From Topomyia yanbarensis (taxonomy: Eukaryota > Arthropoda > Insecta > Diptera > Culicidae), in assembly GCF_030247195.1 (NCBI RefSeq), contig NC_080671.1, positions 200,368,625 to 200,432,624 on the forward strand: a stretch of 64,000 nucleotides of DNA, given 5' to 3'. Made by a program: the position numbers and the translations under genes. A model generated the notes under the pieces. That model had not been told where the DNA came from and ran no database searches. It worked only from the letters and a program-made list of their open reading frames with translations. Below are positions 1 to 12,540 of the stretch, one piece after another. Position 1 is the first letter of the stretch; the number at the start of each line of letters is the position of its first letter.

Positions 1-1532
1 TTCCGGATACAAGATAGCATTGCGATCGGTCGATACGAATTGTGGTCGGAGGCTGGTTTTTCTGGTTTTTGGCTGGCGATGACCTTCACTTGCCTCCAAT
101 CGTATGGGACAATGTTAGCCTCAAGAAACTTATTAAATAAGTTCAACAAACGTCTCTTGGCAGAGTCTGGCAGATTCTTCAACAAGTTGAATTTGATTCT
201 GTCTGGCCCTGGAGCTTTATTGTTACACGACAAGAGAGCAAGTGAGAACTCCACCATCGAAAAAGGTGTTTCGTTCGCGTTATCGCGACGGGACGCGGCG
301 CGGTAGATCTTCTGTGCCGGGGCGGAATCCGGACAAACCTTCTTGGCGAAATCGAATATCCAACGGTTTGAATATTCCACGCTCTCATTAGTACTGTTTC
401 GGTTTCGCATACGTCGGGCTGTTCCCCAAAGAGTGCTCATCGATGTTTCTCTCGTTAATCCGTCGACGAACCGGCGCCAATAACCGCGTTTTTTGGCTTT
501 CATCAAACTCTTCATTCGCTTGTCTAACGTCGCGTACTGTCGAAAACTAGCGGGTAACCCGTCGTTCCGGAACGTCTTAAACGCGGCGGCCTTCTCTGCG
601 TTCACGTCTGAGCACTCTTTATCCCACCAGGGATTGGGAGAACGTTTTTGTATGTTCGCGCCGGGTACTGGCTTAGTCTGAGCTTGATTCGCGCTGTCGA
701 GAATCAAGCCAGCCAAAAAGCTGTACTCTTCCTCCGGAGGAAGTTCTTGAGTAGATTCGATGTTGTCGGATATCGCGGCAGCATAGCTCTTCCAATCGAT
801 ATTTCGTGTGAGGTCATACGAAATATTGATTGTTTCCAATGGCCTTGAGCCGTTATTGATTGAGACTACGATCGGCAGATGGTCGCTACCGTGGGGATCA
901 GGGATTACCTTCCACGCGCTATCTAACTGTAGCGAGGTCGAGCAAAGGGATAAATCTAATGCGCTTGGGCGCGCTGGTGAGGGAGGAATCCGTGTCATTT
1001 CACCCGTGTTTAGAATTGTCATACTGAAGTTGTCGCAAATATTGTGAATTAAAGAGGAACGGTTATCATCATAAAGGCAACCCCATTCCGCACCGTGAGA
1101 GTTAAAGTCGCCTAAAACTAGTCGCGGTGCAGGCAGGAATTCTATGATGTCATGTAGCCGGCGATGCCCAATCGCGGTGTTGGGGGGAATATATATGGAA
1201 GCTATGCAAAGATCTTTGCCTTTGGTTGTTACTTGACAAGCGACAACTTCAATACCTGTTATCGAGGGAAGGTTAATTCTGTAGAAGGAATAGCGCTTTT
1301 TGATCCCCAAAAGCACTCCTCCATAGGGGGTGTCTCGATCCAGGCGAATAATATTAAAATCGTGGAAGTTGAGATCTATATCTGAAGTTAACCAAGTTTC
1401 ACATAATGCAAATGCATCGCAACTCAAACTATTTATTAAAATTTTGAAGGAATCGATTTTCGGGATGATACTTCTGCAATTCCACTGTAAAACAGTGATC
1501 AAATCCGTGACCTCGTTCGATGAGTTAGCCAT
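1..1532 (-). CDS. Jockey-like ORF2: APE endonuclease and start of reverse transcriptase (partial)
   Basis: The minus-strand frame begins with ATG at 1532-1530 and appears open to position 1, about 510 codons. It encodes the pol protein that nicks target DNA and reverse-transcribes the element RNA. The N-terminal AP-endonuclease-type domain shows QWNCRS near residue 16, ALCETWL, LGDFNSHGAEWG (about 1125-1090) and GSDHLPIVV (about 890-865), so the Asn, Glu, Asp/Asn and His catalytic positions look intact. A linker follows, then RT begins with KAPGPDRI- and YRPIAMLSCIR-type motifs at the left edge. RT motifs A-E and any C-terminal domain lie outside the window. The start overlaps the ORF1 stop at 1525-1527. 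It may be a functional copy in this part, but ORF1 is broken. Confidence 0.8.
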   Translation of the reverse strand, partial: MANSSNEVTDLITVLQWNCRSIIPKIDSFKILINSLSCDAFALCETWLTSDIDLNFHDFNIIRLDRDTPYGGVLLGIKKRYSFYRINLPSITGIEVVACQVTTKGKDLCIASIYIPPNTAIGHRRLHDIIEFLPAPRLVLGDFNSHGAEWGCLYDDNRSSLIHNICDNFSMTILNTGEMTRIPPSPARPSALDLSLCSTSLQLDSAWKVIPDPHGSDHLPIVVSINNGSRPLETINISYDLTRNIDWKSYAAAISDNIESTQELPPEEEYSFLAGLILDSANQAQTKPVPGANIQKRSPNPWWDKECSDVNAEKAAAFKTFRNDGLPASFRQYATLDKRMKSLMKAKKRGYWRRFVDGLTRETSMSTLWGTARRMRNRNSTNESVEYSNRWIFDFAKKVCPDSAPAQKIYRAASRRDNANETPFSMVEFSLALLSCNNKAPGPDRIKFNLLKNLPDSAKRRLLNLFNKFLEANIVPYDWRQVKVIASQKPEKPASDHNSYRPIAMLSCIR

Positions 1533-2841
1533 CGAAGGATACAATCGCTGAAAGGAGGGGCCAGTTAGCAGTCAACTGCTTCAAAAATGTTCTTACTGGA
1601 AGGAGAAAAGCTAACATAAGACTTTTAATAGGATCAGTAATATTGAATGTTTTTATTATCCAGTCCACAATGTCCGAGAGTTTGATAATTCCAGTGCCGC
1701 GATTATTCTCGAACTGAAACAGAGGAACACTTGGGATTTTTGATGTTCCGGGAAGTGCTGGGAACTCTTTCTCTGAGTTGAATCCTCCGAGACCAGGAAC
1801 TAATTGCTTCGGTTTGGTTGTAACACTTCCAAGAGATGTCACTTTCGGAGCCCTGTTTAGGGACACCTTCTGGCCTTTACAAGGAACTTTAGGAGAGAAA
1901 ATGGTCCTCCTCTTCCTATAACTTCTAGGCGCCCTAGTAGATGTTCCCTCTTGTGGGTCATCAGCCTCGCCCTCGTTAGGAGGCAAGTGAGCATAGATGT
2001 TTGTTGAGGTTGGTGGCGTGGCTTTCTTTCTTTAGGCTGAAGCAAAAGAACGTTCGGATCGTCCCGCAAGGGAACGTTTTAGTTTATCCCCGCGTAGTTT
2101 GTACGCGGGATATGCCGAGATATCATGCAGATTCTCTGCACAGTAAGGACACTTCTCAGCATTCCCACTGCACGAATCATCTAGATGATTCTCCCCGCAT
2201 TGTCCACAGCGGGCCTTATTGCTACAATGGGTGGCTGTGTGACCCAATTGTTTACACTTTGTGCAATTCATGACCCGCGGCACAAACAGACGCACAGGCA
2301 GACGAACCTTGTGCAAGATGACGTAATTTGGCAAAGCGGTACCAGCGAAGGTCAACCGATAAGAGTTTGATTGGGGGTATGTTTTTGAACCATCCCCCGC
2401 AACTACTACTGAGTGCAAATGCTTGCACTCTAGTATTTTCACTGGCTGAAGTATGCGGTCTCTAAAACGGCCAACCCCGTACTGCAGCAGATCCTCGCAT
2501 GTCAAACTCTCATCGGTGACAACGCCTTCAGACTGTACTTTTACAGCTGGAATATACACGTGATAGTCCTTCGTAAAGTACTCGCAGCAAGCAACATCAT
2601 TTGCCTGCTTTGAGTTAGTCAGCACGACCCTCAGCCTGTCTGAGCGGACCTTTTTTATATCGGTCACAGCCGAGAACCGTTCCGTCAGGTCTTTTGAAAT
2701 CTGTAATAGATTCAGCGATTTTGTTTTGGGCCGAAAGAAGACCACAAAGGGACCGGTCGAGAGCTCTGGATATTGTTTGGGTCGGGGGAGAGCCTTAGGA
2801 GTCGACTCGATCTCCATTTGGCCATCAGGGGAAGGAGCCAT
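1525..2841 (-). pseudogene. Jockey-like ORF1 (gag-like, zinc knuckles) with an in-frame stop
   Basis: ORF1 encodes the RNA-binding coat protein of the retrotransposon particle. The first ATG in frame is at 2841-2839 (MAPSPDGQ). An N-terminal region of about 100 residues contains FVVFFRPKTKSLN and VTDIKKVRSDRLRVV, followed by three cysteine-rich knuckles: CTKCKQLGHTATHC, CGQCGENHLDDSC and a degenerate CPYCAEN motif. A TAA at 2034-2032 interrupts the frame. The same frame then continues from 2031 to a stop at 1527-1525 through a basic, Pro-rich tail with EFPALPGTSKIPS, which is also present in the copy at 53.4 kb. The stop is therefore most simply a point mutation in a full-length ORF1 of about 438 codons. 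Confidence 0.8.
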
Positions 2842-2900
2842 CGACACCGTCAACGCACGGGGTCAGCACCCGCGCAGACGGGAAAAAGCCGTAAATGTAT

Positions 2901-4249
2901 CAAAAAGGTAGATTTCACTTATCTGTATACTCGTTTCCCACGACGCACCAGTCCAGCTTAAATAGCTGGTTATTGTTCAATCCTCGCTTTACGAACAAAA
3001 GGTTGAGGAATGTGGCCTAACGGTTAACACATGCACAAAAGAAAATAAAAGTCCAAACCTCGAAGAGGCAGAGAATGGCAAGATAACCTTGAACGCGGAT
3101 TACTGCACTGTTCTTTTTCCAACGGACCGAAAACAAAACACTTCTATCTCGATCGAGCGATGCGTAGAGACTGAGTTTTCTTATGATGTTGAAGTTCTTT
3201 GCACATTTTGCATTTTAGGATGTGTTTTAGGATTGAATTAATTCAATTGACTTCCACATGATGTTAATGTATTTAGTTTTTGCAGTGTAGAGAAACTCGG
3301 GGCGCGTGACATAAAACTTCATATCTCTGGATAGGAACAAAAGGACAAAAATATCTTAATAGATTATCAAAGGTGAACGTTTTCCGCGTCATTTGTTTTT
3401 TTTTTTGGTTTTTTGTGGCGCCGAGAACATGAAAATGTTTTTAAATTGTTTTTTTTTTAATGTGTGTAAAATACTGCTATTAAAACAAATATTCCGTAAA
3501 TATATACCTAATTATAAGATAGTGTAAGCATTATTTTATAGGTGTGCAAAATTTCATTAAATTACAATTTTATTGTTTTCAAAAGTTTAAAGGCCTATAA
3601 TTTAAACAAAAAAGCAATTTTAACAAAATGTTTATACCAGAAGTAAAAGCCTCCACGCGAGTCTAAGTATATTGATGACATTTGGTCCTTAGACCGGCGA
3701 CGACTGGGTGCTATCAGCCTTCTGCCGATAGTAGTAGAATGATAGGGTGCGAACAGATCCAATCGAGAAAACATTGCCATTAAAATGAATAGTTGATCGG
3801 AAATTAGCCCCAATAAGACATTAATCTGACTAGTATCGATGATCACGGGCCGATACGTATTGAAAATTCGCCGCGTCTGTTTTTATAAACCTAATAAGCA
3901 CCGTTATTGCTAACAAGCCCGTGCATCAGGTTAACAATCTTTTATATTTCCCTTCGGTGTTCGTTATTATCGATCGTATACTTGTATTCCACAAACAATC
4001 CGATATGAAAAATAATAAATACTTTCCTTGATTCATAACATCTCGCGCTATCATAATTCTTTGCCTGTATAATGTAGTATCCCTAGTAACAATTGAGGTT
4101 TTATGGCACTCTTGAAGCCCTTCTTAAAACTTAGAATGCACTTGTAGTGTGCTATAAAACTAGAAATGCTACTTGGGATCACTCGGTAGTTTTCAACCCA
4201 ATAAATATATCGTAAAGAAGAAGTAGCGAATTCTGTCTAAATACCGTTG
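2901..4249. other. Intergenic, AT-rich, nothing recognised
   Basis: I see no coding region, RNA gene or paired terminal repeat. Short frames such as the one at 3846-3595 (minus) have no recognisable motif and AT-rich, low-complexity composition. Confidence 0.5.
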
Positions 4250-4549
4250 CAATAGATAGTGATCCGGCCCATTACGCAGATAAGATTACCTTTTCTAGGC
4301 AATACTCCCACGGTCGGCCGTGTGGAGTTCAAAGTGCTTTTGTTTAGGTAACATAGGATACTCTCGGTGGCCGGCTGCCCAGAGTTTAAACGGAACCAAA
4401 AACTAAACAAGATTTCTCCTTTTTCGAGTGATTGTGTACTCGAAGACTAACCAAACTATCTAATAAAATATGCTATACAGGTCGCATCGCTTGCTTGGAG
4501 CGAATCCCAGACCTTATACCCTTCCAAACCACCAACTCCGCAACACCTA
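4250..4549. other. Left flank of the sequence into which the foldback element inserted
   Basis: This more GC-balanced stretch ends in CCTA at 4546-4549 and resumes with CCTA at 12803 beyond the nested elements. Joined across the insertion, it may itself be the leader of an older repeat, but I cannot name it. Confidence 0.35.
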
Positions 4550-5385
4550 CACGGTGTTCCTAAAACCGTTATTAACTAAAAAAATGACCATAAATTTGGC
4601 ATACGGCATTCGACAGATACAGTATCCAAGCATCTTCTCAGTGAATTTCAAAATGATCCATCGAGGGATTCGAGAGATATGGCGATTTGAAGATTTATGA
4701 TACGTTTCATAAGGCTACCAGCAAACACCCACGGGTTTGGTCCAATCTCTATGAACAAAAAAATATTTGTCTACTTATTTAGTACATGGCATTCAAAAGA
4801 TATAGTAATCAAGTATATCCCCTGCAAGTTTGGAAATATTTTATTAACGGAATCGAAAGTTATAACGGTTTGGATGTGGTATGCGCTCATAGATGGGTTT
4901 TCTACCAGACTTCAAGCGTGAATCCATGTTTGTCCATTGACTATTTAGATCGTTTATACGTGTCGCGATTTTTAAAGGAAACCCTTGCGATTTAATTACA
5001 TAAATATAATGTACAAATGGTGTTATTTATATGGTGCACTGAAAAAATATGAAAATAGGGTTGTCTACCAAACGTTAAATATAATGTGTAATTTAAAAAA
5101 ATAGATGAAAGTTGGAATGTTTACTTCAAAAGGCCATATCTCAATGGTATGTTGACTGATTCTAATTATTTTTTCATTATTGAACAGGCAGACGTTTCAT
5201 CGTTAATTTTCATCAAGAAGAATATAAAATACTACTACTTCAAACAATAGACAACTTAATTATCCTCAACTATATGTATTATCACTATTTAGTAAATATA
5301 AATAAATATTCAAAGCGACGACCTATCAATTTCTATACATTAGTTGAATGCAACGAACGCAAACTACAAATCATGGAAAAATAAA
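4550..5385 (+). repeat. Left inverted arm of the foldback element
   Basis: It pairs with the right arm. The outer 450 bp match almost throughout; similarity drops after about 5260 and fades by about 5385. Confidence 0.8.
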
Positions 5386-5478
5386 ACCATAAATTCAATA
5401 CATATATTCAAAAATATGAAGGTATTTGCTGATTCAGATCAATTTATGTTATGATACGGTTTTTGTTGGAAATTTTGT

Positions 5479-5724
5479 ACAATCGTGATTCGCTGGTTGG
5501 GTTGACAGATGTTAAAACCGGGGGATGTTATTAGTAGGGGGATCAAAGAGGATGTTATTAGTACAAGTTAATCTGCTCATATCTCTAACTATTGTTAGTT
5601 TTATTGTCGAATTGAATTTAACATGAGAATTTGACATTCAGATGTCGACAATGGACCAACTAGCGGAGGTCCAACTAAAAAGCGGCTCCTGTTAAAAATT
5701 GAGCGACTAGCGAATCACGACTGT
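5479..5724. mobile_element. Small TIR element in the foldback loop
   Basis: The ends ACAATCGTGATTCGCTGGT (left) and, read inward from the right, ACAGTCGTGATTCGCTAGT form an imperfect terminal inverted repeat of about 19 bp. The body of about 246 bp is non-coding, and GGATGTTATTAGTA occurs twice just inside the left end. I see no clear target duplication. Confidence 0.5.
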
Positions 5725-5744
5725 GTTAGTTTTAACATTTCATA

Positions 5745-6561
5745 TATCCATAATTTGTAGTAAACAGCAATTGCAATCAACTAGTATATAAAAATATATA
5801 GGCCACTATTTTTAATACAAAAATATTCACTAAATAATTATAATACATATAGTTGAGACCAATTATATTGTCTATTTATTTATGTAGACAACTCTATTTT
5901 ATATTCTTCTTGATGAAAATTAACGATGACACGTCTACCTGTTCAATAATGAAAAATAATTAGAATCATACCATACCATACATACCATTGAGATATGGCC
6001 TTTTGAAGTAAACATTCCAACTTTCATCTATTTTTTTTTTAATTTGCACATTATATTTAACGTTTGGTAGACAACCCTATTTTCATTTTTTTTTTCAGTG
6101 CACCATATAAATAACACCATTTGTACATTATATTTATGTAATTAAATCGCAAGGGTTTCTTTTAAAAATCGCGACACGTATAAACGATCTAAATAGTCAA
6201 TGGACAAACATGGATTCACGCTTGAAGTCTGGTAGAAAACCCATCTATGACCGCATACCACATCCAAACCGTTATAACTTTCGATTCCGTCAATGAAATA
6301 TTTTCAAACTTGCAAGGGATATACTTGATTACTATATCTTTCGAATGCCATGTACTAAATAAGTAGACAAATATTTTTTGTTTAGAGATTGGACCAAACC
6401 CATGGGTATTTGCTGGTAGCCTTATGTAACGTGTCATAAAACTTCAAATTGCAATTTCTCTCGATTCCCTCGATGGATCGTTTTGAAATTCACTGAGAAG
6501 ATGCTTGGATACTGTATCTTTCAAATCCCGTATGGCAAATTTATGGTCATTTTTTTTAGTT
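5745..6561 (-). repeat. Right inverted arm of the foldback element (proximal part)
   Basis: This is the inverted copy of the left arm. Its last 24 bp are displaced to 12779-12802 by the LOA-like insertion. It differs from the left arm mainly in A/T run lengths and by extra copies of a TATGG motif near 5980. Confidence 0.8.
6324..6561 (+). repeat. 238-bp direct duplication flanking the LOA-like element, left copy
   Basis: It matches 12541-12778 over the same 238 bp with three differences noted by eye (near 6390, 6450 and 6480). Both copies begin CTTGATTACTATATC and end just before the retrotransposon boundary or the last 24 bp of the foldback arm, so the pair behaves as a target site duplication of foldback sequence. 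Confidence 0.8.
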
Positions 6562-8510
6562 CAGGAATCAGGAATCAGAATATATTGGCTCAAATGGCAC
6601 GTTCCCCGTACATAGTCGGGGATTTGTGCCTTGCCGTGTGTTTTCATCATTTCCTGAGCGGAAGGAAAGGACAAGGAGGTGTGGGGAAGTAGAATTGGAA
6701 AGGTGGGAAAAATAACAGCACAAAACAAAAATAAACAACAGGTAAGTTAAACTCACAAGTAGTTCAACTTGCCTGCGAATAAGCCTAAAGCTCTTTACCA
6801 CATTGGATAAGAAACTTTAGTATGTCTCCGAGTTTCAGTCGACCAAACATGGTTTCGTCTATATAAGGACGGCTGAAGACTCGAAATCGCAATTGCGCTA
6901 CCGCTGGACAGTTGCATATCAGATGATATGAGGTTCCGTAGTCGGATTCACAAAGATCACATGAAAAAGACTCAGCGCGCTGAATAGTTGCCATGTGATA
7001 ATTGAGTTTGCAGTGGCCGATTAAAGCCCTGGTCAGCATGCCGCAGTGGAGCTTCGAAAAATGTAAGAGATTTTTCGAAACCACTGGGCATGGTTGTTCT
7101 AGAAACGCCTTTGTTTGGCGACACGTTTGTAGATTTCTCCAATAATTGCGGTGCTCGGACGAAGCCCAGGACCGTATTTTTTCCCTTATCCAGCTTGTCG
7201 AAATTGGCAGCGCGGGCTCAGGACCAACAAAGTCAATCGCTGAACCTGCCCTGGCCAATTCGTCAGCCCATTCATTTCCAGTAATACCGCAATGTCCGGG
7301 CACCCAGACAAGGTAGATAGTGTTGACAATGCTTAGTTCTTCGATTTGGGCTCGGCACGCGATCGCTAGCTTGGACCGGGATTTGTCTGAGCTAAGGGCC
7401 TTGATTGCAGCCTGACTATCGGAGCAGAAGTTTATAACTCTGCCGGACAAACTCAGTTGAAGGGCCGATTGCACCCCGCACATAATCGCAAAGATTTCTG
7501 CTTGGAATACAGTACAGTATCTACCTAGTGAGTGAGATTGTTCCAATCTCATTTCACGACAGTAGACACCAGCACCAGCACGTCCCTCCATCAGAGAACC
7601 GTCAGTGTAACAAACCACTTGCGTTTGTTGTTGTCTTTCCATAAAGCCAGACAACCACTCCTCTCGAGAGGGAATCTTCACATGGAATGTCCTGTAAGGA
7701 AAACTACAAGTGAGTGTAATACCGCTGGGAGCAAGAATATCTTCACCCCATGTAACCATTTGAGACCACAATCGTGTATGACTGGTAGCAAGATCAACAT
7801 GATTACTGTTCCAAAGCCCAGTAACCTGCAGTCTGTATGCACATGATAGTGCTTCTTGTTTTAAGTGTATGTGTAATGGTTTGATATTTAGAAGTGCCTC
7901 AAGAGCAGCAGTCGGAGTCGTGGTGAAAGCACCAGTCAACGCCATGAGCGCCATTCTTTGCAGATGGTTTAGCTTTGACTGGACTGTCACCACCTCTCCC
8001 CTCTGCCACCACACAAGGCATCCGTATGACAGTATTGGACGTACAATTGTCGTGTAAATCCAATAGATGTATTTAGGTTTGAGACCCCAGGTCTTTACAA
8101 AAGTTCGTCTGCACTGCCCGAAGGCCATGCACGCTTTCTTGACTCTGAACTCGATGTGAGCAGACCAATTCAGTTTGGAATCCAATATGACTCCAACGTA
8201 TTTGACTTGATCTGCACACAGTAGCTCAGAATCAAAGAACTGCAAGGGACGAACCCCGGTTGTTATTCGCTTCTTCGTGAAAAGAACCATTGAAGTTTTG
8301 CTTGGGTTAACTGATAGTTTAACTTGTCGACACCACTGTTCGACAGCTCTTAATGCCTGTTGCATTAAGTCAAAGATTGTTCCGATGCAAAATCCAGTAA
8401 TTAGTATTTGGTAATCATCAGCAAACCCGTAGGTTGGAAATCCAAGCTCATTGAGTTTCTTCAACAAGCCGTCAGCTACTAAGTTCCATAACAAAGGTGA
8501 CAGAACGCCG

Positions 8511-9365
8511 CACAGTGGCGGCTCTTCAAACAAAAGTCGGCCAAAACCTCAAATGTTACCTGATTTGGCTGAAAATCACAATTTTAGCTAATTTTGAGGT
8601 GCTGAGCTCATTTTTGATGTCAACAGTCGTAAAATATTAAATGCATTTTTCCATACAGTGTCATTGAACCTTTCTTATAACTATGATCCCGTTTTCATGA
8701 TAGATTTTCCGTTACTGTTCACCAATGTCAACAATATCATAAAAAATGAAGAACACTACTTAAAAACCATTGTTGAACGTGTTGGTTTACTGTAGATTGT
8801 CTAACTATTTTACACAAAACACCATGTGTCTCCATTTCAGCAACAAAGCTTCAAAATCTCCTTAAACCTTTTTGCGCACCTAGGCGCAGAACGAGACCAT
8901 GATATTCGAAAAGTAGAGGTAATTTCACATAGAATATATACTATGTGACCGTTCCGAAATTTGTACAGAATACATTAGTGAACAAAGTATTTTTGATCTG
9001 ACAACCTTAAACCTATTTAAACTAAAAAGTCATAGTTCCAAGCAAATTTACCAAATGTATTTTACTCACTAACCAAGTTCTTTAGTTCCTCTACACAATG
9101 AAACTAGTTGTGCTAAAATCGAACCAAAATCAAAAGAGCAACATGCATTTGAAGTGAACAGAGCAATGGTGGTTTCGGAAATGAAAATCATTGAAAAATC
9201 CGGACTTTGGTACGTTTAAACTCGTGTTAAAAATCGTGTTCTTATCCAATGATCATAAAATTCCGAATATACGTCATTCAATACATGAGAAATTTAGGAA
9301 AAATATAAAATATTAATATTTCAAAAATAAATTTTTGAGGTTTTGGCCAGCCTCCGGCCACTGTG
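8511..9365. mobile_element. Transib-like non-autonomous DNA transposon with RSS-like ends
   Basis: This 855-bp insertion splits the RT codons for CPQGG-VLS of the host retrotransposon. Both ends read CACAGTG inward. Left: CACAGTG at 8511-8517, then 23 nt, then CCAAAACCTC from 8541. Right (complement): CACAGTG at 9365-9359, then 12 nt, then the same CCAAAACCTC from 9346. The flanks are a perfect 5-bp duplication CGCCG (8506-8510, 9366-9370), and removing the insert plus one CGCCG restores the RT frame. A 5-bp GC-rich duplication of the form CGNCG and CACWRTG-type ends are hallmarks of Transib, the superfamily related to RAG1. The interior has no transposase frame, so any movement would need a partner in trans. 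Confidence 0.8.
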
Positions 9366-10929
9366 CGCCGCCCTGAGGACAACCGCAAATACTCAACTTC
9401 CGTATCTCAGCCTGTCGCAGTGACGAGCAAAGTATGCGGTTACTAAGCATTGCGTTTATCCAACCTGAGATACATGCAGGTATCCCATGACCGCGCGTCG
9501 CTTCCAGAATAGACTGGAAGGACACATTGTCAAAAGCACCCTCAATATCTAGGAATACACCCAAGCTAGATTGCTTGAGCGAGAATGCTTTCTCAATGTT
9601 ATAAACAACATCGTGAAGCAGAGTGATCGTGGATTTCCCACACTGATATGCATGTTGCATTTTGTGCAGTGGATATTCAACTAAACTAACGTTCCTGATG
9701 TGATGATCGATTATCCGTTCCAAAGCTTTCAGAAGAAAAGAACTTAAGCTGATAGGCCTAAAACTCTTGGCTTCTTCATAGCTTGAGCGCCCCCCTTTGG
9801 GAATAAATCTAACAGTTATTTCTCGCCATGCTTTCGGGATATACCCGGTTGCAAGACTGGAAAGCAAAATCTTTTTCAAGACATGTTTAAGAATATCATA
9901 TCCCTTTTGCAGTAGCACGGGAAGTATTCCATCTTTTCCGGGTGATTTGTATGGAGCAAAGCTGTCAACTGCCCACTTGACCGATTCAGTGGAAACCAAT
10001 GTGCGTGCTAACGCCCACGAGTCCGAATCATCAGAATGAGATCTGTGAACATTGTTCAACTCCGGATCGATACAACCTGGAAAGTGTGTGTCGAAGAGAC
10101 AGTTAAGAACATCTTTTTCGTCCGTCACATAAACACCATCTCTGGTTTTCAAGGAGTTCATCTGAAAATCATTCGATTTGGAGAGAATTTTATTTAATCT
10201 GCTAGCCTCGTTCAGACTAGAGACATTAGTGTATAGGCTTTGCCAGCCAGCCCGTTCTGCAGATCTAAGACATTTCTTATATGCACTACGAGCTGACCTG
10301 AAAGCCCTGGAGTCATCACGCTGACGCCGGTTCCAAGCTCTTCTCATAACTTTCTTCATTCTTTCAAGCTCAGCCCTCCACCATGGGATTCCCCTAGTCG
10401 ATTTAACAGTACGAAGTGGACAAGCTTCTTCGTAGGATGCTAATATGAATGAGTTTGTCGTATTCACGACGTCATCTAAGTCGTCTAGTTGACTAATTGT
10501 TGGAAAATATCCATGAAATTTAGTCGCCAAGTTTTCCAAAAAGAGGTCCCAGTTTGTAGATTTAGGATTACGATATGTCACCACATTGAAGGTGACATCA
10601 AAATGATCGAAAAATATATATTTATGATCGGATAGAGACGGTTCAGTTTCATTTGGAACCTGCCAATTTCCCAGTTCATGCAAAATTCTATCAGAGCAAA
10701 GTGTTATGTCTAACGCCTCCTCCCTCCCAGACCTCGCAAAAGTTGGTCGGTTTCCCACATTCAGAATATGGAGATTTGTACTACTTATGTACTCCATCAG
10801 TTCAGAGCCTCATGTGATGAGCATTCGCATCACTGCCGATAATGAGCGGAAGCCCATTTTTGCTACAATATGATACAACGCTTTTGAAATCATCAGAAGG
10901 AGATGATTCGTTATGCGGTAGGTATGCTG

Positions 10930-11135
<206 letters not shown>

Positions 11136-11446
11136 TCTACGTTTCCGACAGTCCGTGTAACTGTGACAACACAGATATCGCGAGTTGTGAGCTCCGATAT
11201 GAGACACGCGTCAATAGCCTTATTTGCAAGAATGCAAGCACGAGGCATTTCACGTGGGTTAGTCATGCCTGTCTTGTTGTAAGCAATGAAGGCAGTATTA
11301 AGTAACTTTCCAAAATAGAAGTTTCCTTTATGGAAATACGGTTCTTGAACCAATGCTATGGAAGCTTTACCTTCCTGCATGAGTCGAGATAAATTCATAG
11401 TTGCTGTACGTTTATGTTGGAGATTGACTTGTGCTATTCTAACCAT

Positions 11447-12540
11447 TGTTGATTAGAGAACTGTACATTTCATCTCCAACACAAATTGCACAACAACTAG
11501 AGGACACCAAGCGAGTTGGGATGTTAACACATTTAGCGAGCTATATCAGGTTTAAATGGGACATGATCATTTGATTCCCACGATTTGCGAAGAAAATAAT
11601 GGTCCACTGTTTCAGAGATTCGCATAACACAGTAAGGGCAAAACCTAAAATGCTCCGTGCGCGACTGGCATATTTTAGACCCTCCAGTCATTAAGTCCTC
11701 GGCACGGAACTACACCTTGACTTAGGGTCTCCTACTTTCAGTCGCCTCCTACGACATGGGAGCAGGACTCCAGTGGCTCAATTCTAGGCCGGATACCACA
11801 CGGCCTCTGGGCAGGTTCATCAGTACACATCGAAATTTGATAATCGAAACTCAACAGAACTTCACCGAACTACCATCAGCCGAGAGTCTCAGCAAACCCC
11901 CAGCCAACAAAAATTCGGCAAAATTAAGTGGATCATCGGTGAAAAAAATCGGTGTGTAGAGTGAACGTTCCGCTGCGTAATGCAGCATACTGGGGAGTTC
12001 GCCCGACTCTTCCCAGGCTCCGTTCGCCATTGAGAATGTTTTAAACCCCCTCAACAATTTTACCCATAGCACGGGTCGCATGACACTATGGAATTGGGGT
12101 TCCCTGTTTCCCACTGAAACAGGTAGTCCGTAGTGTAATTCTTAGCCGGTTGAAACAACCACTACCGACACTACACGGCTTATCTAGGCTGTTCGGTGAA
12201 AGAAGCTGACATTGAAGAACAGCTTCCATATTTCGATGGGCGAACAGCCGCAGAAGGAAGGAAGGAAGGATAACGGGAGGAGAGGGATTTGGGCTAAGCG
12301 CTTATTGAAAGGCGGCGCTGGCTCGCCTTGTCAGGGCTGCTTTAGGGCATGTGGTATTTAGGCCTAGAACGTATAGGGCCCACTACCTCGTCCTATCACA
12401 CCCGCAGTCAGCCCCCGCTGCTGGTTCGGGTCGCGAATCACAACTAGTTGGTATCGCGATTAAGCATTATCCACCACCTATGACCCGCCCGGTTGCTTGC
12501 AGCTCAGCTTCCCACGTAGCGTTCCTCCACCACCACGGGG
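11447..12540 (-). other. 5' region of the LOA-like element
   Basis: This stretch is GC-richer than its surroundings and contains a GGAAGGAAGGAA run near 12258. The longest minus-strand frame is 87 codons (12114-11851) with no recognised domain. I see no CCHC knuckles, so a gag-type ORF1 is absent, lost or too decayed to recognise. The extreme 5' end (CCCCGTGGTGGTGG at 12540) abuts the right copy of the 238-bp duplication directly, which indicates a full-length rather than 5'-truncated insertion. Confidence 0.6.

Larger units (their letters stand above)
1..2900 (-). mobile_element. Jockey-clade non-LTR retrotransposon, 5' part
   Basis: This is the 5' portion of a non-LTR retrotransposon on the minus strand: a 5' leader right of about 2841, ORF1 (2841-1525) and the start of ORF2 (1532-1), which runs off the window. 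The ORF1 stop and ORF2 start overlap by 8 nt, the compact layout usual in Jockey-like elements. The 5' end is not exact; element-like sequence may reach about 2990. A related but more decayed ORF1 lies at 54537-53355. The clade is assigned from ORF1 and ORF2 motifs, not from a search. Confidence 0.8.

Noticed and set aside
4697..6437. Two matching frames of about 74 codons on opposite strands, suggesting a conserved small protein pair
   Set aside because: They are the two inverted arms of the foldback element read in each direction; similarity is due to the repeat, not selection on protein.
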